From positions 186,001 through 250,000 of the forward strand of contig NC_088298.1 in NCBI RefSeq assembly GCF_032854445.1: DNA of 64,000 nt. The letters are read 5' to 3'. Position 1 is the stretch's first letter. Every line of letters starts with the position of its first letter. The stretch comes from Liolophura sinensis (Eukaryota > Mollusca > Polyplacophora > Chitonida > Chitonidae). The notes beneath the pieces are model-generated. The model saw only the letters and a program-made list of their open reading frames with translations. It was not told the DNA's origin and did no database searches. Shown here one piece after another: positions 43,421 through 55,600 of the stretch. A program made the translations under genes and the position numbers.

Positions 43421-45735
43421 GTAAGTATACAACTACGCTTTTTTGTTTACCCTTTAACCGTTTGGCGGTAAACGCAGAGATGAATGTTCGTTTATAAGTC
43501 AAGTCCATCTTTCAATTATTCACATCGCTCCACATACTCTATTTCAGTCTGTTTAGCGGGTCTACGTGTAGTGTGTAACCATATTAGATGCACATGGAAA
43601 TATAACCCCTGATACATGGTTTTTTGTAGTTCTGAAAATATTGGATCCCCAGATTTGTATAATATTTGTAAAATATTGGATCCCCAAGAATTGATTCACC
43701 ATTTACAGTACTACGCCAATCCCTTGGCTATTGTTTGTCACGTTTTTTAAAAAGAATAGAAATGTAAGTGGTTTTCGTTTAAAACTATTACATACTTCTC
43801 ATTCCCTATTTCCAATAGTACTTTCAACTGCTTTTTTTGTCCAGAAAATATTCTGTGATGGGACATATCAACGGCTTACTATACCTTAGTACATATTCAT
43901 TTTAAAACAATACCTTTACACACCGTTATACATGTTACAGAGGAACACCTCCAAGTGAAGTTTAAATTCTCGGTTTGTGAGTTTTCATCACCTCTTTGCT
44001 CCATTGACCGGTAGGTTGTACTTATCGTTTTAAGTATTCAATCGTGGTAAAAGACGAGCAAGGCTGCACTGTTTATGGTGTGTTCCGGTATAAATATGTC
44101 GTACTTGCGTCGTAACTTTACATTTCAGGGATGCGGCGTACGGTATCCCTGGGCCGTCATCGCCCCAAAACCTATTACCGCCAAGGACTCCAAAAAGACC
44201 CAAATTGGATAGGCAAAAAAAGTTGTTCGGGGAACGACGAGAACCTAAATCAACACCTTCCTAACCCTCAACGGAGTAAGTAGATATTTGCACACTACTG
44301 ACCCGCCTGAGTAACGTCACAATCGAGTTGATACTAATACAACAGCCTGAATTGACACATGTTATATGAAAGTTATCTCGTAGCTAGCCTATAATATCAT
44401 TACATATGTGAAGTGAAGTTTACCACGTATCTAGTCTATAATATTATTAGACATTCCCAATACTTTCAGTTATTAATGTGGAAAAAGTTGTACGTATTAT
44501 TGTGTATCGTTCTATGTACAGTTCCGACGTGTCTAGGGGTAAGGAGGAGACCCATCAACAAAAAGGCTGAAAGCCAAACAGGATATGGTAGAAGAGCTGA
44601 AGCGCGAGGCAGCATGGTCGGTTACCAGGACCTCTACAGGAAATTTTACGATGAAAATAAACTGAAAGAGGCCCTGGTAACACGCAGGAAATACCACCAA
44701 AAATGTTCGGGTCCCGCGGCATGCTGACTCTACACGAGTCACTACTTACTCTCGTTCTACCCCCTTTATTTTACCGTCTTTAGCCGCTTTTTTTGTTTTT
44801 ATTGTTTTTATAATATACTTGTTTTACGTGGTCTCATGTTTGTTTTTCTGTCTATGTTTGCCCCTTAGCTAAAACAAAAAAAAGATACTGAAGACGGCGT
44901 ACGAAACGCCAATACATGTCGTTAACTGAAACATTGTTAACGAGCAACGTTTGTCCATCAGAGAGAAGTAGTCAGTCTCGAAGATGGCTATGTATTAACT
45001 GAAATAAAAGATAAATCATCTGTAACCATCAACAAAGATGTTATAACCCGTCTAGTAAAACAGGAATAAAGTAAACGGTTTACTCACCGGTTTAAGGGGT
45101 CCTCACTTCCAGGAAGATTAACACGAATGGAGATGTTGTGTCCGGATCGGTGAAATAACGGAGTATGGCGCATACAATTAGAAGAACACTAGGGTTCTAG
45201 GAAATAGTACGCAAGATCGTCCTAGGTAGAAAAATACCACGAACAATCGAATTTTGAAAATGTTGGGATTTTTATACACACCGTTGGCACTAAGACGCCA
45301 GCTATGACTGGCGGAGTAAATTCATAAGTTATTGGTCGAACGAAGTCGGTAACAACACGCGTAATACGTTGCGCAACTCTGCGTCACGACTCCCGTATTT
45401 ATTATTTCACGCTATAAGTGTGGAAAGCCGTGGAAAGCTTGGGAACGCGGGAAGTACTGGAGCTCGCTCCGATTGGAGTTCAAAACCACGTGACCCAAAC
45501 TTTTTGGCCCGCTCTGCGATAGTAGTTTCCTCCCCTTGCAACATGCGATTAGAATGACGTGATCATAACGTTCATATATTTACATATCGCGATATAAACG
45601 TTATATGTTGCATCATGCCTTGCTTCATGTTCTCATGTAATAAATTTATGTCACATGGCGTAAAACGTTGCATAATCACGAGTTCCAGAGGGCACTATTT
45701 ACTACTCACGTGATTATACATTTTCCAGAGTTTTA
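43420..45735 (+). pseudogene. Spliced coiled-coil gene, tandem copy A
   Basis: Same exon order as 16280-17728. DAHGNITPDTW-like exon at 43587. The GTPPSE exon follows the acceptor at about 43940 and has an altered border. The PKRPKLDRQKKLFGERREPK exon lies at 44129-44278 between a TTTCAG acceptor and a GTAAGT donor. The last exon at about 44520-44720 has YQDLYRKFYDENKLKEALVT. The first exon with ATG and TATA is not present. Parts of exon text are lost (a frame change in the GTPPSE exon, a stop in the Ser/Pro exon). It is a broken duplicate. Confidence 0.5.
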
Positions 45736-47930
45736 TATAGAATACAGGACTTGCCTCATACTTCACGAACGCCACCATGAGTTACCACATAGATGCACAT
45801 GGAAATATAACCCCTGATACATGTTTTTTGTAGTTCGCCTGAAAATATTGGATCCCCAGATGTAAACTTATTTTCTACACCTATGGAATTCAACCTACTT
45901 GTGTCAGTTTTTTCATTTTACCAAATGAATGTTTAATGAAGGTAATCGATTTCGTTAAAGACATATTTAAAGAGTGGATTCATTATTTACAGTACTACGC
46001 CAATCCTTTCGCTATTGCTGGTCACGTTTTTAAAAGAATAGAAATGTAAGTGGTTTCGTTTAAAACTATTCCATACGTCTCATTCCCTATTTCGAATAGT
46101 ACTTTCAACTTATTTTTTGTCCAGAAAATATTCTGTGATGGGACATATCAACGGCTTAGTGTATAGCTCATTACATATTCATTTTACAACAATACCTTTA
46201 CACACCGTTATACATGTTACAGAGGAACACCTCCAAGTGAAGTGGAGCCATTTAAATTCTCGGTTTGTGAGTTTTCATCACCTCATTCCTCCATTGACCG
46301 GTAGGTTGTATTTATCGTTTTAGGTATTTAATCTGAGTAAAAGACGAGCAAGGCTGTTTATGGTATGTTCCGGTATAAATATCGTGTCGTACTTGTGTCG
46401 TAACTTTGCATTTCAGGAATGCGGCGTACGGTATCTCTAAGCCGTCATCGACCCCAAAAGAAAATCACCGCAAATGGGATAGACCAAAAAAAGGTTTTGC
46501 CCATAAAAAATCAACACCTTCCTCACCCTCAACAGAGTAAGTAGATATTTGCTGTAGACACTACTGACCCGCCTGAGTAACGTCACAACTGAGTTAATAC
46601 TAATACAACAGCCCGAATTGACATATGTTATGTGAAAGTTATCTCCTAGCTAGCCTATAATATTACATTTGTGAAGTGAAGTTTACCACGTATCTAGCCT
46701 GTAATATTATTAGACATTCCCATTACTTTCAGTTATTAAGGTCGAAAAAGTTGTACGTATTATCAATTGTGTATCTTTCTATATACAGTTCCGATGAGTC
46801 TCTGTAGGAGGAGAACATTAGCAAACGGCTGAAAGACAAAGACGCTAGAATTGAAAAGCTGGAGTGGGAGTGTGGTAGACTGCGATGCAGCATGCCCGGT
46901 TACCAGGACCGCTACAGGAAATTTTATGATGAAAAAATCAACTGCAAAGGGAGGCCCTGGTAACACTCAGGAAATACCACAAAAAAAAAAAAAAAAAATG
47001 TGATCGGATCCTGCGCCATGCTGACTACACACTATCGTTCCACCTCATTATTTTACTGTCGTTGGCGGTCTTTTTGTATTCTTTTTTATAGTTATTATAA
47101 TATACTGTTTTACATGGTCTCACATTGTTTGTCCATGTTTGCACCTGATCTAAAAGGAGAGATACTGAAGACGACGTACAAAACGCTAATACATCTCGTT
47201 AACCGAAACTATTTTAACGAGCAACGTTTGTCCATCATAGAGAAGCAGTCAGTCTCGCAAGGTCGCTATGGATTAACTGAAATAGTGTTAAATCCTCAAT
47301 AACCACCAAAGCTGGTCTAAACCGTCTAATAAAAAGAAAGGAATAAAATGAACGGTCTACTCACCATATAAAAAGGGTTCCGCATTTCCAGGAAGATAAT
47401 GGAGACATGTTATGTGGTCGGTGAAATAACTGAGTATGGTGAATACGATCAAAAAATCACAGCGGTTCTAGGAACTAGTACGCAAGATCGGCCTAGGTAG
47501 AAAAATACCAACATCCTCCGAATTTTGAAAATGTAGGGATTTTTATACACACGGATAACACTAAGACACCACCTCTAATGGGTTAAATAAATTCATAACA
47601 AGGGGTTATTGGTCGAATGAAGTCGGTAACACGCGTAATACGTTGTGCAATACGTTATGTAACGTGATGTGCAACACTCCAGGTCACGACCCGCGCATTT
47701 ATTATTTCACGCTATAAGTAACTGAGGAAAGCCCGGGAACTCTGGAAGGAGAGCTCGAACCGATTGGACGTTCCAAACCACGTGACCCAAACTTTTTGGG
47801 CCCGCTTTGCGATAGTAGTTAGCTCCCCTTGCAGCATGCGATTAGTCTTAGAACTTATTACGTGATCATAACGTCCATACAATATATTGCGTAATCATTA
47901 GAGTTCCATGGTGCCATACTACTACAATAG
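45736..47930 (+). pseudogene. Spliced coiled-coil gene, tandem copy B, with its own TATA and ATG
   Basis: TATA at 45731-45740; ATG at 45777 in GCCACCATGA. ATG runs straight into the DAHGNITP exon, so the first intron and part of exon 1 are deleted compared with the left copy. Later exons: PSEVEPFKFSVCEFSSPH at about 46224-46299 with GTAGGT donor, the PKR-type exon shortened at 46419-46535, and a last exon with KRLKDKDARIEKLEWECGRL and YRKFYDEK at about 46790-46935. It contains a TAG near the start of the last exon and an A-run at 46981-46998. Confidence 0.5.
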
Positions 47931-47934
47931 CTGG

Positions 47935-48640
47935 CATGGAATCTATGATGAGCTCAAGGAATTTGTAACGTCTCTGGATATGGCGAGTAGGTTAGATCCT
48001 AGAGATGCGTTCTTCGGTGGTCGAGCAAACTGTACAAAGTTATTTTAATGAAGGAAAGACCCACACAAGTGTTAATTACGTGGATTTCCCGTCACTATTC
48101 CGATATTAACAATTACGCCGAATATTCTGTCGGCTATCCTACCATCATCACCCGTGACTTTGATGATATACATAAGTATGTGGGTTTCAGTGAATGTAAG
48201 GTTGCCCCCCCCTTAGAAACCTGTACCACCCCGTTCTCACCTACCGCAGTCATGACAGGCTAATGTTCCCCCTGTGCAAGACCTGCTGTGACAACCATAT
48301 CCAGACTTGTTAACAAACCGATGAACATGCTATCACGGGTACGTAGGCGTCATTTGAAGTACAAAAATGCCTTGCAGAAGGGCTACAGGTTAGTCAGTGT
48401 ACGCGACATTTCTAGAACTATTAAATATAACGTTAAGATTGACACTACAGGTTTGTTCAGGTTATTCACGCGTTTTAGCCATTTGAAGTTGTATGAAGTG
48501 TTGAAAAATCTAGATCCTCAATGCATATAATCATGACAGATTCTTGTGTCCTTATCTGAACCAGGGCAATCCATTAGGAGATATGTTAGGTGATTTGACA
48601 TATATGTTAGGTGATTTGAAGCAATGAACTTGGGCTGAAA
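47935..48640 (+). pseudogene. Polinton DNA polymerase B, internally deleted fragment (right)
   Basis: Same internal deletion as the left copy (14535-15345). VGYPTIITRDFDDIHKYVGF is followed by the CKTC region, then RDISRTIKYNVKIDTTGLFR joins LFTRFSHLKLYEVLKNLDPQ. The DTDS region is altered. A short duplication (ATATGTTAGGTGATTTGA twice, 48580-48619) is only in this copy. The shared deletion border shows both copies descend from one deleted ancestor. Confidence 0.8.
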
Positions 48641-48789
48641 CACCTGTAGACTGAATTATGCAGAAAGCCCGTGTTTAATGAGCGGGAAAAATCACGCGAC
48701 AGAACAAGCGTCAGAATTCTCAACAAGCCAGAGAAAAAAGGACTATTATAAATCAATTATATTAAACGGGTGATATAGCCCACAGTCCC

Positions 48790-49460
48790 ATAAGGGTATT
48801 AAACACAAGGCCACCTCCCCCTCTCGTACCATATGGCGGACACACATTTCGTGTGACTAGTGTCATATACACGATGTGCAGCCGTTTGTTCGAAACCCAG
48901 AGTTTCACCTACGGACAATGAACACCTTATTTTTTTGTTTTTGAGGTATCGGGCTGGGGATCTTTCCAGCGCTTCCATATGCGCTATCTGGACGTGTGGA
49001 TTTATTTTCACTTTACGTAACAAAATGATATTTTCTGTATAGCTATCTTAAAAATTTGGGATTATTATTCGTGATTATGCAAAATGCATCATTACTTCTT
49101 ACAAATTTGAAGTTTTACATCGACGCCATTTATCAATAGTTTGGACTGGTGTAACACATTCAACTATGGCCGACTAATCATGTCAAAAGATACGAGTGTG
49201 GTTGGTAAAGTGGCGGCGAAGTGTCAAACAGTCATTAGCATTCGCGCTTTTTAACTGTCCAGCAGTGTCTTTGTAAAACGATCGGCACGTCAGCTGCGAC
49301 TCTTTAGCTTCTCGACCGCAACTCATAAGGGCTTCTATCATTGCCTTGTAGGGATATGTGCTTGTAGGCATTGACAAAGCAGCGTCATTTAGGGAAAGTT
49401 GCATCTGTGAAAACATACCATGCAAGGTATAATTGGTAGGCCCTCTCTCCTAGAACTGTT
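48790..49460 (-). pseudogene. Polinton F54H12.2-like structural protein, right copy
   Basis: Reads from about 49460 down: YTLHGMFSQMQLSLNDAALS, STYPYKAMIEALMSCGREAK, SQLTCRSFYKDTAGQLKSAN (one open frame, 49425-49183), then frameshifted text ending with VKINPHVQIAHMEALERSPA (about 49010-48950). The segment from MSCGREAK to KSAN is missing from the left copy. Upstream exon sequence is not recognisable. Confidence 0.75.
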
Positions 49461-49983
49461 CACACGCCTGCCTATAACTCGACTGACTTTTCTATTTATG
49501 TTTTTTTCTAGGAAGACCTAAACGATGCACAGTCATTGTATGGTACGCCCGGGTCAATTTTGCGACAGCACACACAGCAGACGGTTAAATACTATCCGCC
49601 TGCCGTCGCAATCGCGCAAACATATATATAGACAGGGGAGGTCACGTGACCCAAGCTGATTTGAATAGCCAGCGAGTAAGACAGGAAGGGGACGGGTTCA
49701 TTGTGTGATTTGATATGCTAATTTGGGGGAGTCGACTATTGACCGGGTCGGGTAAGGTTTGGCACAAGTCTTCGCCTATATATAAACCTCCGCGTCGAAT
49801 GCGGAGCACGGGCTGTCACCACCCTCCCCCGTCTCTTCGGGGTTCTGATTGGCATAAGAATTAAGAGAGTTGCTGTAATTGCTCGGGCGCGTGGTGATAA
49901 ACGCCGTAGAGTTCGGAAATGGTTTGGTCGTGTATTGAGAAGTATATCGAGAAGTCGTCGTGTGACACGAAGAAGGGGCAAAA

Positions 49984-50310
49984 ATGCGTTATTGGTGTCA
50001 AATATTTCGTGCCTGTGGAGTGTTTGGCCTTGGCTCGGATTCTACTGGTTTTAGTGATTTCGTTTGCATAAAAACCGGAAATCAAACGTGTAGTGAAGGT
50101 GAAATTGGTAACACGATAAAGAATGCTTTTAGCCCAGAGGCGACCTTGTGGAATGAGTGCAAGGTAAAATCGTATAAGATGGTGTTTCGGCGCCTGGTGC
50201 AAGAGACTTTGCAGAAATCGTCTGACCTACAAAAACCTCAACGTTATAGGGTGAAATTTTTGAAAATTTTGAAGATTATAATAATTGTCCTTTTTATATG
50301 GATGAACTAG
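49984..50310 (+). CDS. Small Cys-containing protein with C-terminal hydrophobic anchor, right copy
   Basis: 108 residues: MRYWCQIFRACGVFGLGSDS, six Cys in the N-terminal part, a basic stretch VFRRLVQETLQKSSDLQK, and a C-terminal ILKIIIIVLFIW segment long enough for a short tail anchor. The left partner (13007-13198) is truncated by E2. The frame may start upstream, because no stop closes the region between the basic opposite-strand frame and this ATG. Family not recognised; possibly a Polinton membrane or virion protein. Confidence 0.4.
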   Translation: MRYWCQIFRACGVFGLGSDSTGFSDFVCIKTGNQTCSEGEIGNTIKNAFSPEATLWNECKVKSYKMVFRRLVQETLQKSSDLQKPQRYRVKFLKILKIIIIVLFIWMN

Positions 50311-50435
50311 AAGACCCACGAAAATTGCATTGATAAAAGCACACGATACTGCTTGTGGTGCTGATAACGTATAAGCTTCAAAAAAGTTGAACAAATTTAT
50401 TCCAATACCATAAACGTAGACGTCGCAGTCATGGT

Positions 50436-50727
50436 ATGAATGAATGAATATCGTTTAACGCGACATCGGCAATATTTTAGCCATATCGTGGCGAGAGCAA
50501 GGTCGAAACACGAGGCGGTTGAGGTTTCCGATATGGTGGTGAGAACATCAAAAGTGGAAACAAATGTTTGCACATGTTTAAAACCAGATTAGAATAACCA
50601 AAAAGTTAAAACTCGAAAACCCTCATATTTTAAAAATAATATATCAAGAAATGTATATATAACTTTCTCATAAGATATAATTTATTAATATCTAAATATT
50701 TATCTATAAAGGCCAGTGATTGATTGA
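50436..50727 (-). mobile_element. E0: 3'-end fragment of an old I-group copy
   Basis: Starts with GAATGAATGAATATCGTTTAACG and carries the shared 3' UTR block (CGACATCGGCAATATTTTAG) in more diverged form than E1-E6. It is only about 290 bp, on minus, and cut by the 5' end of E5. Confidence 0.8.
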
Positions 50728-51324
50728 CCCCGTGGGGTTTCGGGGGTGATAAGAATAGGACCTCAGCCCTCTAGGCAAGCTTGTCGTAAAAGACGGCTAG
50801 CCTAGAGCTCTCCTGTGTGAGCCCGGTGAATATAATAGGCTCAAATCTTCTCGGTTGTGTGATAGGCAACCGGAGAGCGACCTGTTTGCCGTGGGTTGCG
50901 ACCCGTAATCTCCGAGGACGGGATCCTGGTGGCTGAGGGTGTGTTAGCTTTGCGAGATCCTCACGCCCAACACGTCACTTTGGCACTTATTTGAAGAGAA
51001 ACGGGAGGTCGGATGGACCCGGTCCGATCAATTGACTTGGTCATGTCTTGCTTCTGCGTTGCCCCAGAATTTCTCCATAACACTATTCCTTCAACAAAAT
51101 GTTATTTCCAAAAATTCGTTTACGGGACTACGTTTTGAGGCGGTGGCTCATGGGTCAATCGAGTAGATTGAATTTAACCTGTTGGTATCAATCAATCTGT
51201 TCGAGTATACCTCATATGGAATCCTTGGTGTCTTTCCCGCCGGGCGATCCCAGGTTCAGGCATCGCCCTTGTTGGCACTCCGTGGTGGGTGGGGAACATA
51301 TGGGGTGAAATTTATATATATGCC

Positions 51325-52690
51325 ATGCCTGCCTCAAACCTTTCAATTAATGTCTCCAGTATAACTACCAGGCCTTCCTCTCAGCCGATTTCAAGTGCTG
51401 ATAAGAAGAGAAAATTAGAGGTTTTGGCTGACTCAGTTGATAACGGAGAGGACAGTTGGCCGGCTTTCATCGTTCTCTTGACAAAGAGTGAACAGAAGCC
51501 GGCCTCAAAAATTCATCCATTTGTAGTTAAAAGCGCCTTGCAGGGACCAGCAGGTACTTTAAAAAACGTCAAAATATTACGATCCGGAGACATTCTTATT
51601 GAATGTTTCCGGAAACAACAATCCATCAATTTATTAGCTTTGAATAAAATAACTGATATTCCTGAGTGTACATCCCCCCCATAATTCCCTGAACAGCTGT
51701 CAGGGAATTATACGTGACAGGGATCAGGATATCATTGATTTATCAGAAGACGAAATCTGCACAGAACTGAAATCGCAGGGTGTTACCAGAGTTAAACGCT
51801 TCACTATGAAGAAATCTGGCAACATCATTAAACTTAATACATATCTTTTGACCTTTAACACAACCTCGCTTCCGTCGTATATCTACATTGGCCCGTATAG
51901 GGTTAGTGTAGATTTATACATTCCCAACCCTACACGCTGCTTTACTTGCCAAAAATTTGGTCACGGCAAGGGCCAATGTAAAAATAAAATGGTTTGTTTT
52001 AGATGCGGCAGTGAGGGTCATGATGGTTTCGACTGCAGCAGCACAGTTAAGTGTTGTAATTGCAGTGGAGATCACATGGCCTCCTCCAAGGACTGTCCGT
52101 TTTTTATTAAAGAAAAGCAAATAATAAATCTAAAAACTAAAAATAATATCTCTTATCAGGAGGCCCGCAAATTGGCCTCCGTCTCTAACACATCACTGCA
52201 ATCTTCGTTTGCCAATGTGGTCAAGCGAACTACAACGTCTGTTGGAACTCAGACTTCATTAACATGGCCCATTGGAAAAGACAAACCTAGCTTCACATCT
52301 TTACAACCTGCTGTGCAACCTGCGCATATTTCCTGCTCAACACAGACCACTGCAGAACAGCAAATAAAACCAGTCAATAATAAACAACAAACTGATAAAC
52401 CTGAAATTAACCAATTCAAAAACAAATCTGCCAAAACCAAATCTGAAAATAAATATAATAGTGATAATAGTAAACCTAGCGGTCCCACAGAGCGTCCCTC
52501 TAAGGCCACCAGGGACCCTGTCCAAACTTTTAATAGATTTGGATCGTTGGAGGACGTTGGTCCTACAACATCGGATGCGGATGTGATGGATACATCACCC
52601 GCACCAGGGAGATCTTCCAGCCGATCTCCAAGGAAGGGTCGTCCTCGGTCCAAACATAAAGAGAAATCTCCTATACGTCTCCCTCCATAA
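51325..52690 (+). CDS. E5 ORF1: gag-like RNA-binding protein (one frame break)
   Basis: Start chosen at 51325 (MPASNLSINVSS), the position of the E4 start; an in-frame ATG at 51289 is less likely. Folded N-terminal domain, then three zinc knuckles: CFTCQKFGHGKGQC, CFRCGSEGHDGFDC and CCNCSGDHMASSKDC (51940-52098). Then a polar, disordered Thr/Gln/Asn/Lys linker and a basic tail (SRSPRKGRPRSKHKEK). The frame breaks at the C-run 51674-51680 (seven C; E2 has six and stays open). The stop TAA overlaps the ORF2 ATG. It binds element RNA and forms the ribonucleoprotein. Confidence 0.85.
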
Positions 52691-52692
52691 TG
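52688..52692 (+). promoter_or_regulatory. TAATG stop-start overlap between ORF1 and ORF2
   Basis: The ORF1 stop TAA (52688-52690) and ORF2 start ATG (52690-52692) share one A. The same TAATG is present in E1 (666) and E6 (56698-56702). It suggests ORF2 translation by termination and re-initiation. Confidence 0.7.
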
Positions 52693-55600
52693 TCTTATTT
52701 AGACAAAATTGTACAGTGGAATTGTCGAGGTCTTAAGGTAAATTTTATTGAAATAACACAGCTAGTTCAATTACTAAATCCTATTGCCCTGTGTCTTCAG
52801 GAAACTCACCTGAAGACATCTGACAAAGATAATATAACTCTGAAAAATTATTCCTTATACAGCACTTATTCAAATGAAGAAGATCGAGCTGCAGGCGGCT
52901 CTTCCATCTTCGTGAATAACAATGTTATTCACAGCCCTGTTGCTCTGGATACAGAACTGCAGGCTGTGGCTGTTCGTGTTTCGTTGTCCAAAACAATCAC
53001 ATTATGTTCGGTGTATATTTCCCCGAACATTTCTTTGTCAGCTTTGCAGTTACAAAATCTAAAAGAACAATTACCCAAACCTTTTATACTTATGGGAGAT
53101 TTTAATTCCCATAACCCCCTTTGGGGCAGTAATAACATAAATAATAAGGGCAAGTTAATGGAAGATTTTTTATCGAATGGTGAACTGTGTTATTTCAATG
53201 ATGGTTCTAACACCTATTTACATCCGGGTAATGGCGCTTATTCTGCTATCGATCTCACTATCTCAGATCCATCACTTCTCCCAGATTTTTCTTGGAGGGT
53301 GCATGACGATCTTTGTGGTAGTGACCATTTTCCTATAATCCTAAAACATATCACTTCTAATTCTTTAGAACGTGTAGCTAGGTGGAAATTCGATAAAGCA
53401 GATTGGATCGCATTTGAGATGTTCTGTGAGGCTGATATCATTCCAGAGACTCTCAAAGCAGCAGATGATCCTATGTTAAAATTTACCGAGCTTGTATTAC
53501 GAGCTGCCGATAGAACTATACCTAAGACCTCGACAAATCCAAAATCCAAAAGTAAACCCTGGTACGACAATGACTGTCGTAAAGCCATAAAGGACCGTAA
53601 AAAGGCTGAACGTAGATTTAATCATTGTCCTACTGATAATAACTTAAACCAGGTTCGTATTTTTCGAGCTAAGGCTCGTCGATCACTCAAGTCCAAGAGA
53701 CGATCTTGTTGGCGGAACTTTGTTTCAGGCATTACGTCAAAAACACCCATGCGTAAGGTCTGGAACATGGTTCAGAAACTTAAGGGCAAAAATAATAAAG
53801 CAAAAGTTCAGCATTTAAAGGATGGAGATAATATATTAACTTCTCCACCCGATATAGCAAATAAACTTGCTGAAACAATTTCAAACAAATCTTCTTCTGA
53901 GAATTACTCTAAAGAATTCCAACATATTAAAAACCAGAAGGAGAAAATTAAATTGCCCTTTTTCTTCTAAGAATTTAGAAGATTATAATCATCCTTTTAA
54001 TATCGAGGAACTTAGAACTGCATTAAAAAAGGCCCACGATACTGCCCGTGGTCCTGATAATGTATATTATAAGTTTCTGAACCATTTACCACCTGAGCCA
54101 CTGGAGACTCTCTTGGACTTGCTTAATGATATTTGGATAACTGGTAATTTTCCACCATCATGGAGGGAGGCGTGTATTATTCCGGTTCCCAAACCGGGTA
54201 AGGATCATACTGATCCAAATAATTACCGTCCCATAGCTCTTACCAGCTGTGTCTGTAAGACTATGGAACGGATGATTAATGATAGACTTGTTTGGTTTCT
54301 TGAAACCAACAAGCTTTTATCTAATATTCAATGCGGTTTTCGACAAGGTAGATCTACCATGGATCACCTTGTTCGATTCGAAACCTTTATTCGCGATGGC
54401 TTCATCAGTAATGAACATGTGGTGTCTATATTTTTTGACCTTGAAAAGGCCTACGACACCACATGGAAATATGGCATTTTAAAAGACCTCGCGAACATGG
54501 GTCTTAAAGGTCGCTTACCTATATTTATATCCAAATTTTTATCTGATCGTCAGTTTAAGGTACGGGTGGGGTCCACTCTTTCTGACTCTTATGAGCAAGA
54601 AATGGGTGTACCCCAGGGCAGCATTCTATCACCAACTCTGTTTAGCATAAAAATAAATAGCCTAGCAAAAACATTAACATCTGGCACAAAGGGTTCTTTA
54701 TACGTCGATGATTTCCTTATATGCTACCGAGCTAAGAATATGAACAATATCGAACGTCAGTTGCAGCTTTGTCTCAACAAAATCGAGAAATGGGCAACTG
54801 AAAACGGTTTTAGATTTTCAACGTCTAAAACCGTCGGTATGCATTTTTGTAATAAACGGAAACTTCATCTTGACCCTGAGCTTAATTTTTGTGGTAAACA
54901 GGTTAAAATTGTTGGAGAAACAAAATTTTTAGGTATAATATTTGATAGTAAGCTATCTTTTATACCTCATATCAAAATGCTTAAAGCTAAATGTACAAAG
55001 GCTCTCGATATAATTAAGGTCGTGTCTAGCACCGATTGGGGTGCTGACCGATCAGTTTTACTTAATTTATATCGTTCTCTGGTGAGGTCTAAATTGGACT
55101 ATGGATCCATCATTTACGGTTCCGCTAGGAAGTCGTACATTAAAATGTTGGATCCTGTTCATCACCAAGGTTTGAGGCTCAGCCTTGGTGCTTTTAGAAC
55201 CTCACCAGTAGAAAGTTTATACGTGGAGGCAAATGAGCCTTCCTTATACAACCGACGTATTAAACTTAGTCTTCAATATACTACAAAGCTTAAAGCACAT
55301 CCAACAAACCCTGCCTACGACTGTGTTTTCAATCCATTATATGTAGACAAATATATTAAATGTCCTAACAAGATCCCTTCGTTCGGTCTGCGCATACGGG
55401 ACCATATTGTGGGAGCTAACATCAAGCTGGAGGATATAGCTCCGGTGTCTTTTCCGGAGTCTCCTCCATGGCTTCTCCCACAAACTAAACTAATATTTGA
55501 TCTACGTAAATATAATAAATCGAATACAAATCCTCTTATAATTCAGCAAGGTTTTGCTGAAATTAAAGCTAATTATATGGATTATAAATTTATATATACT

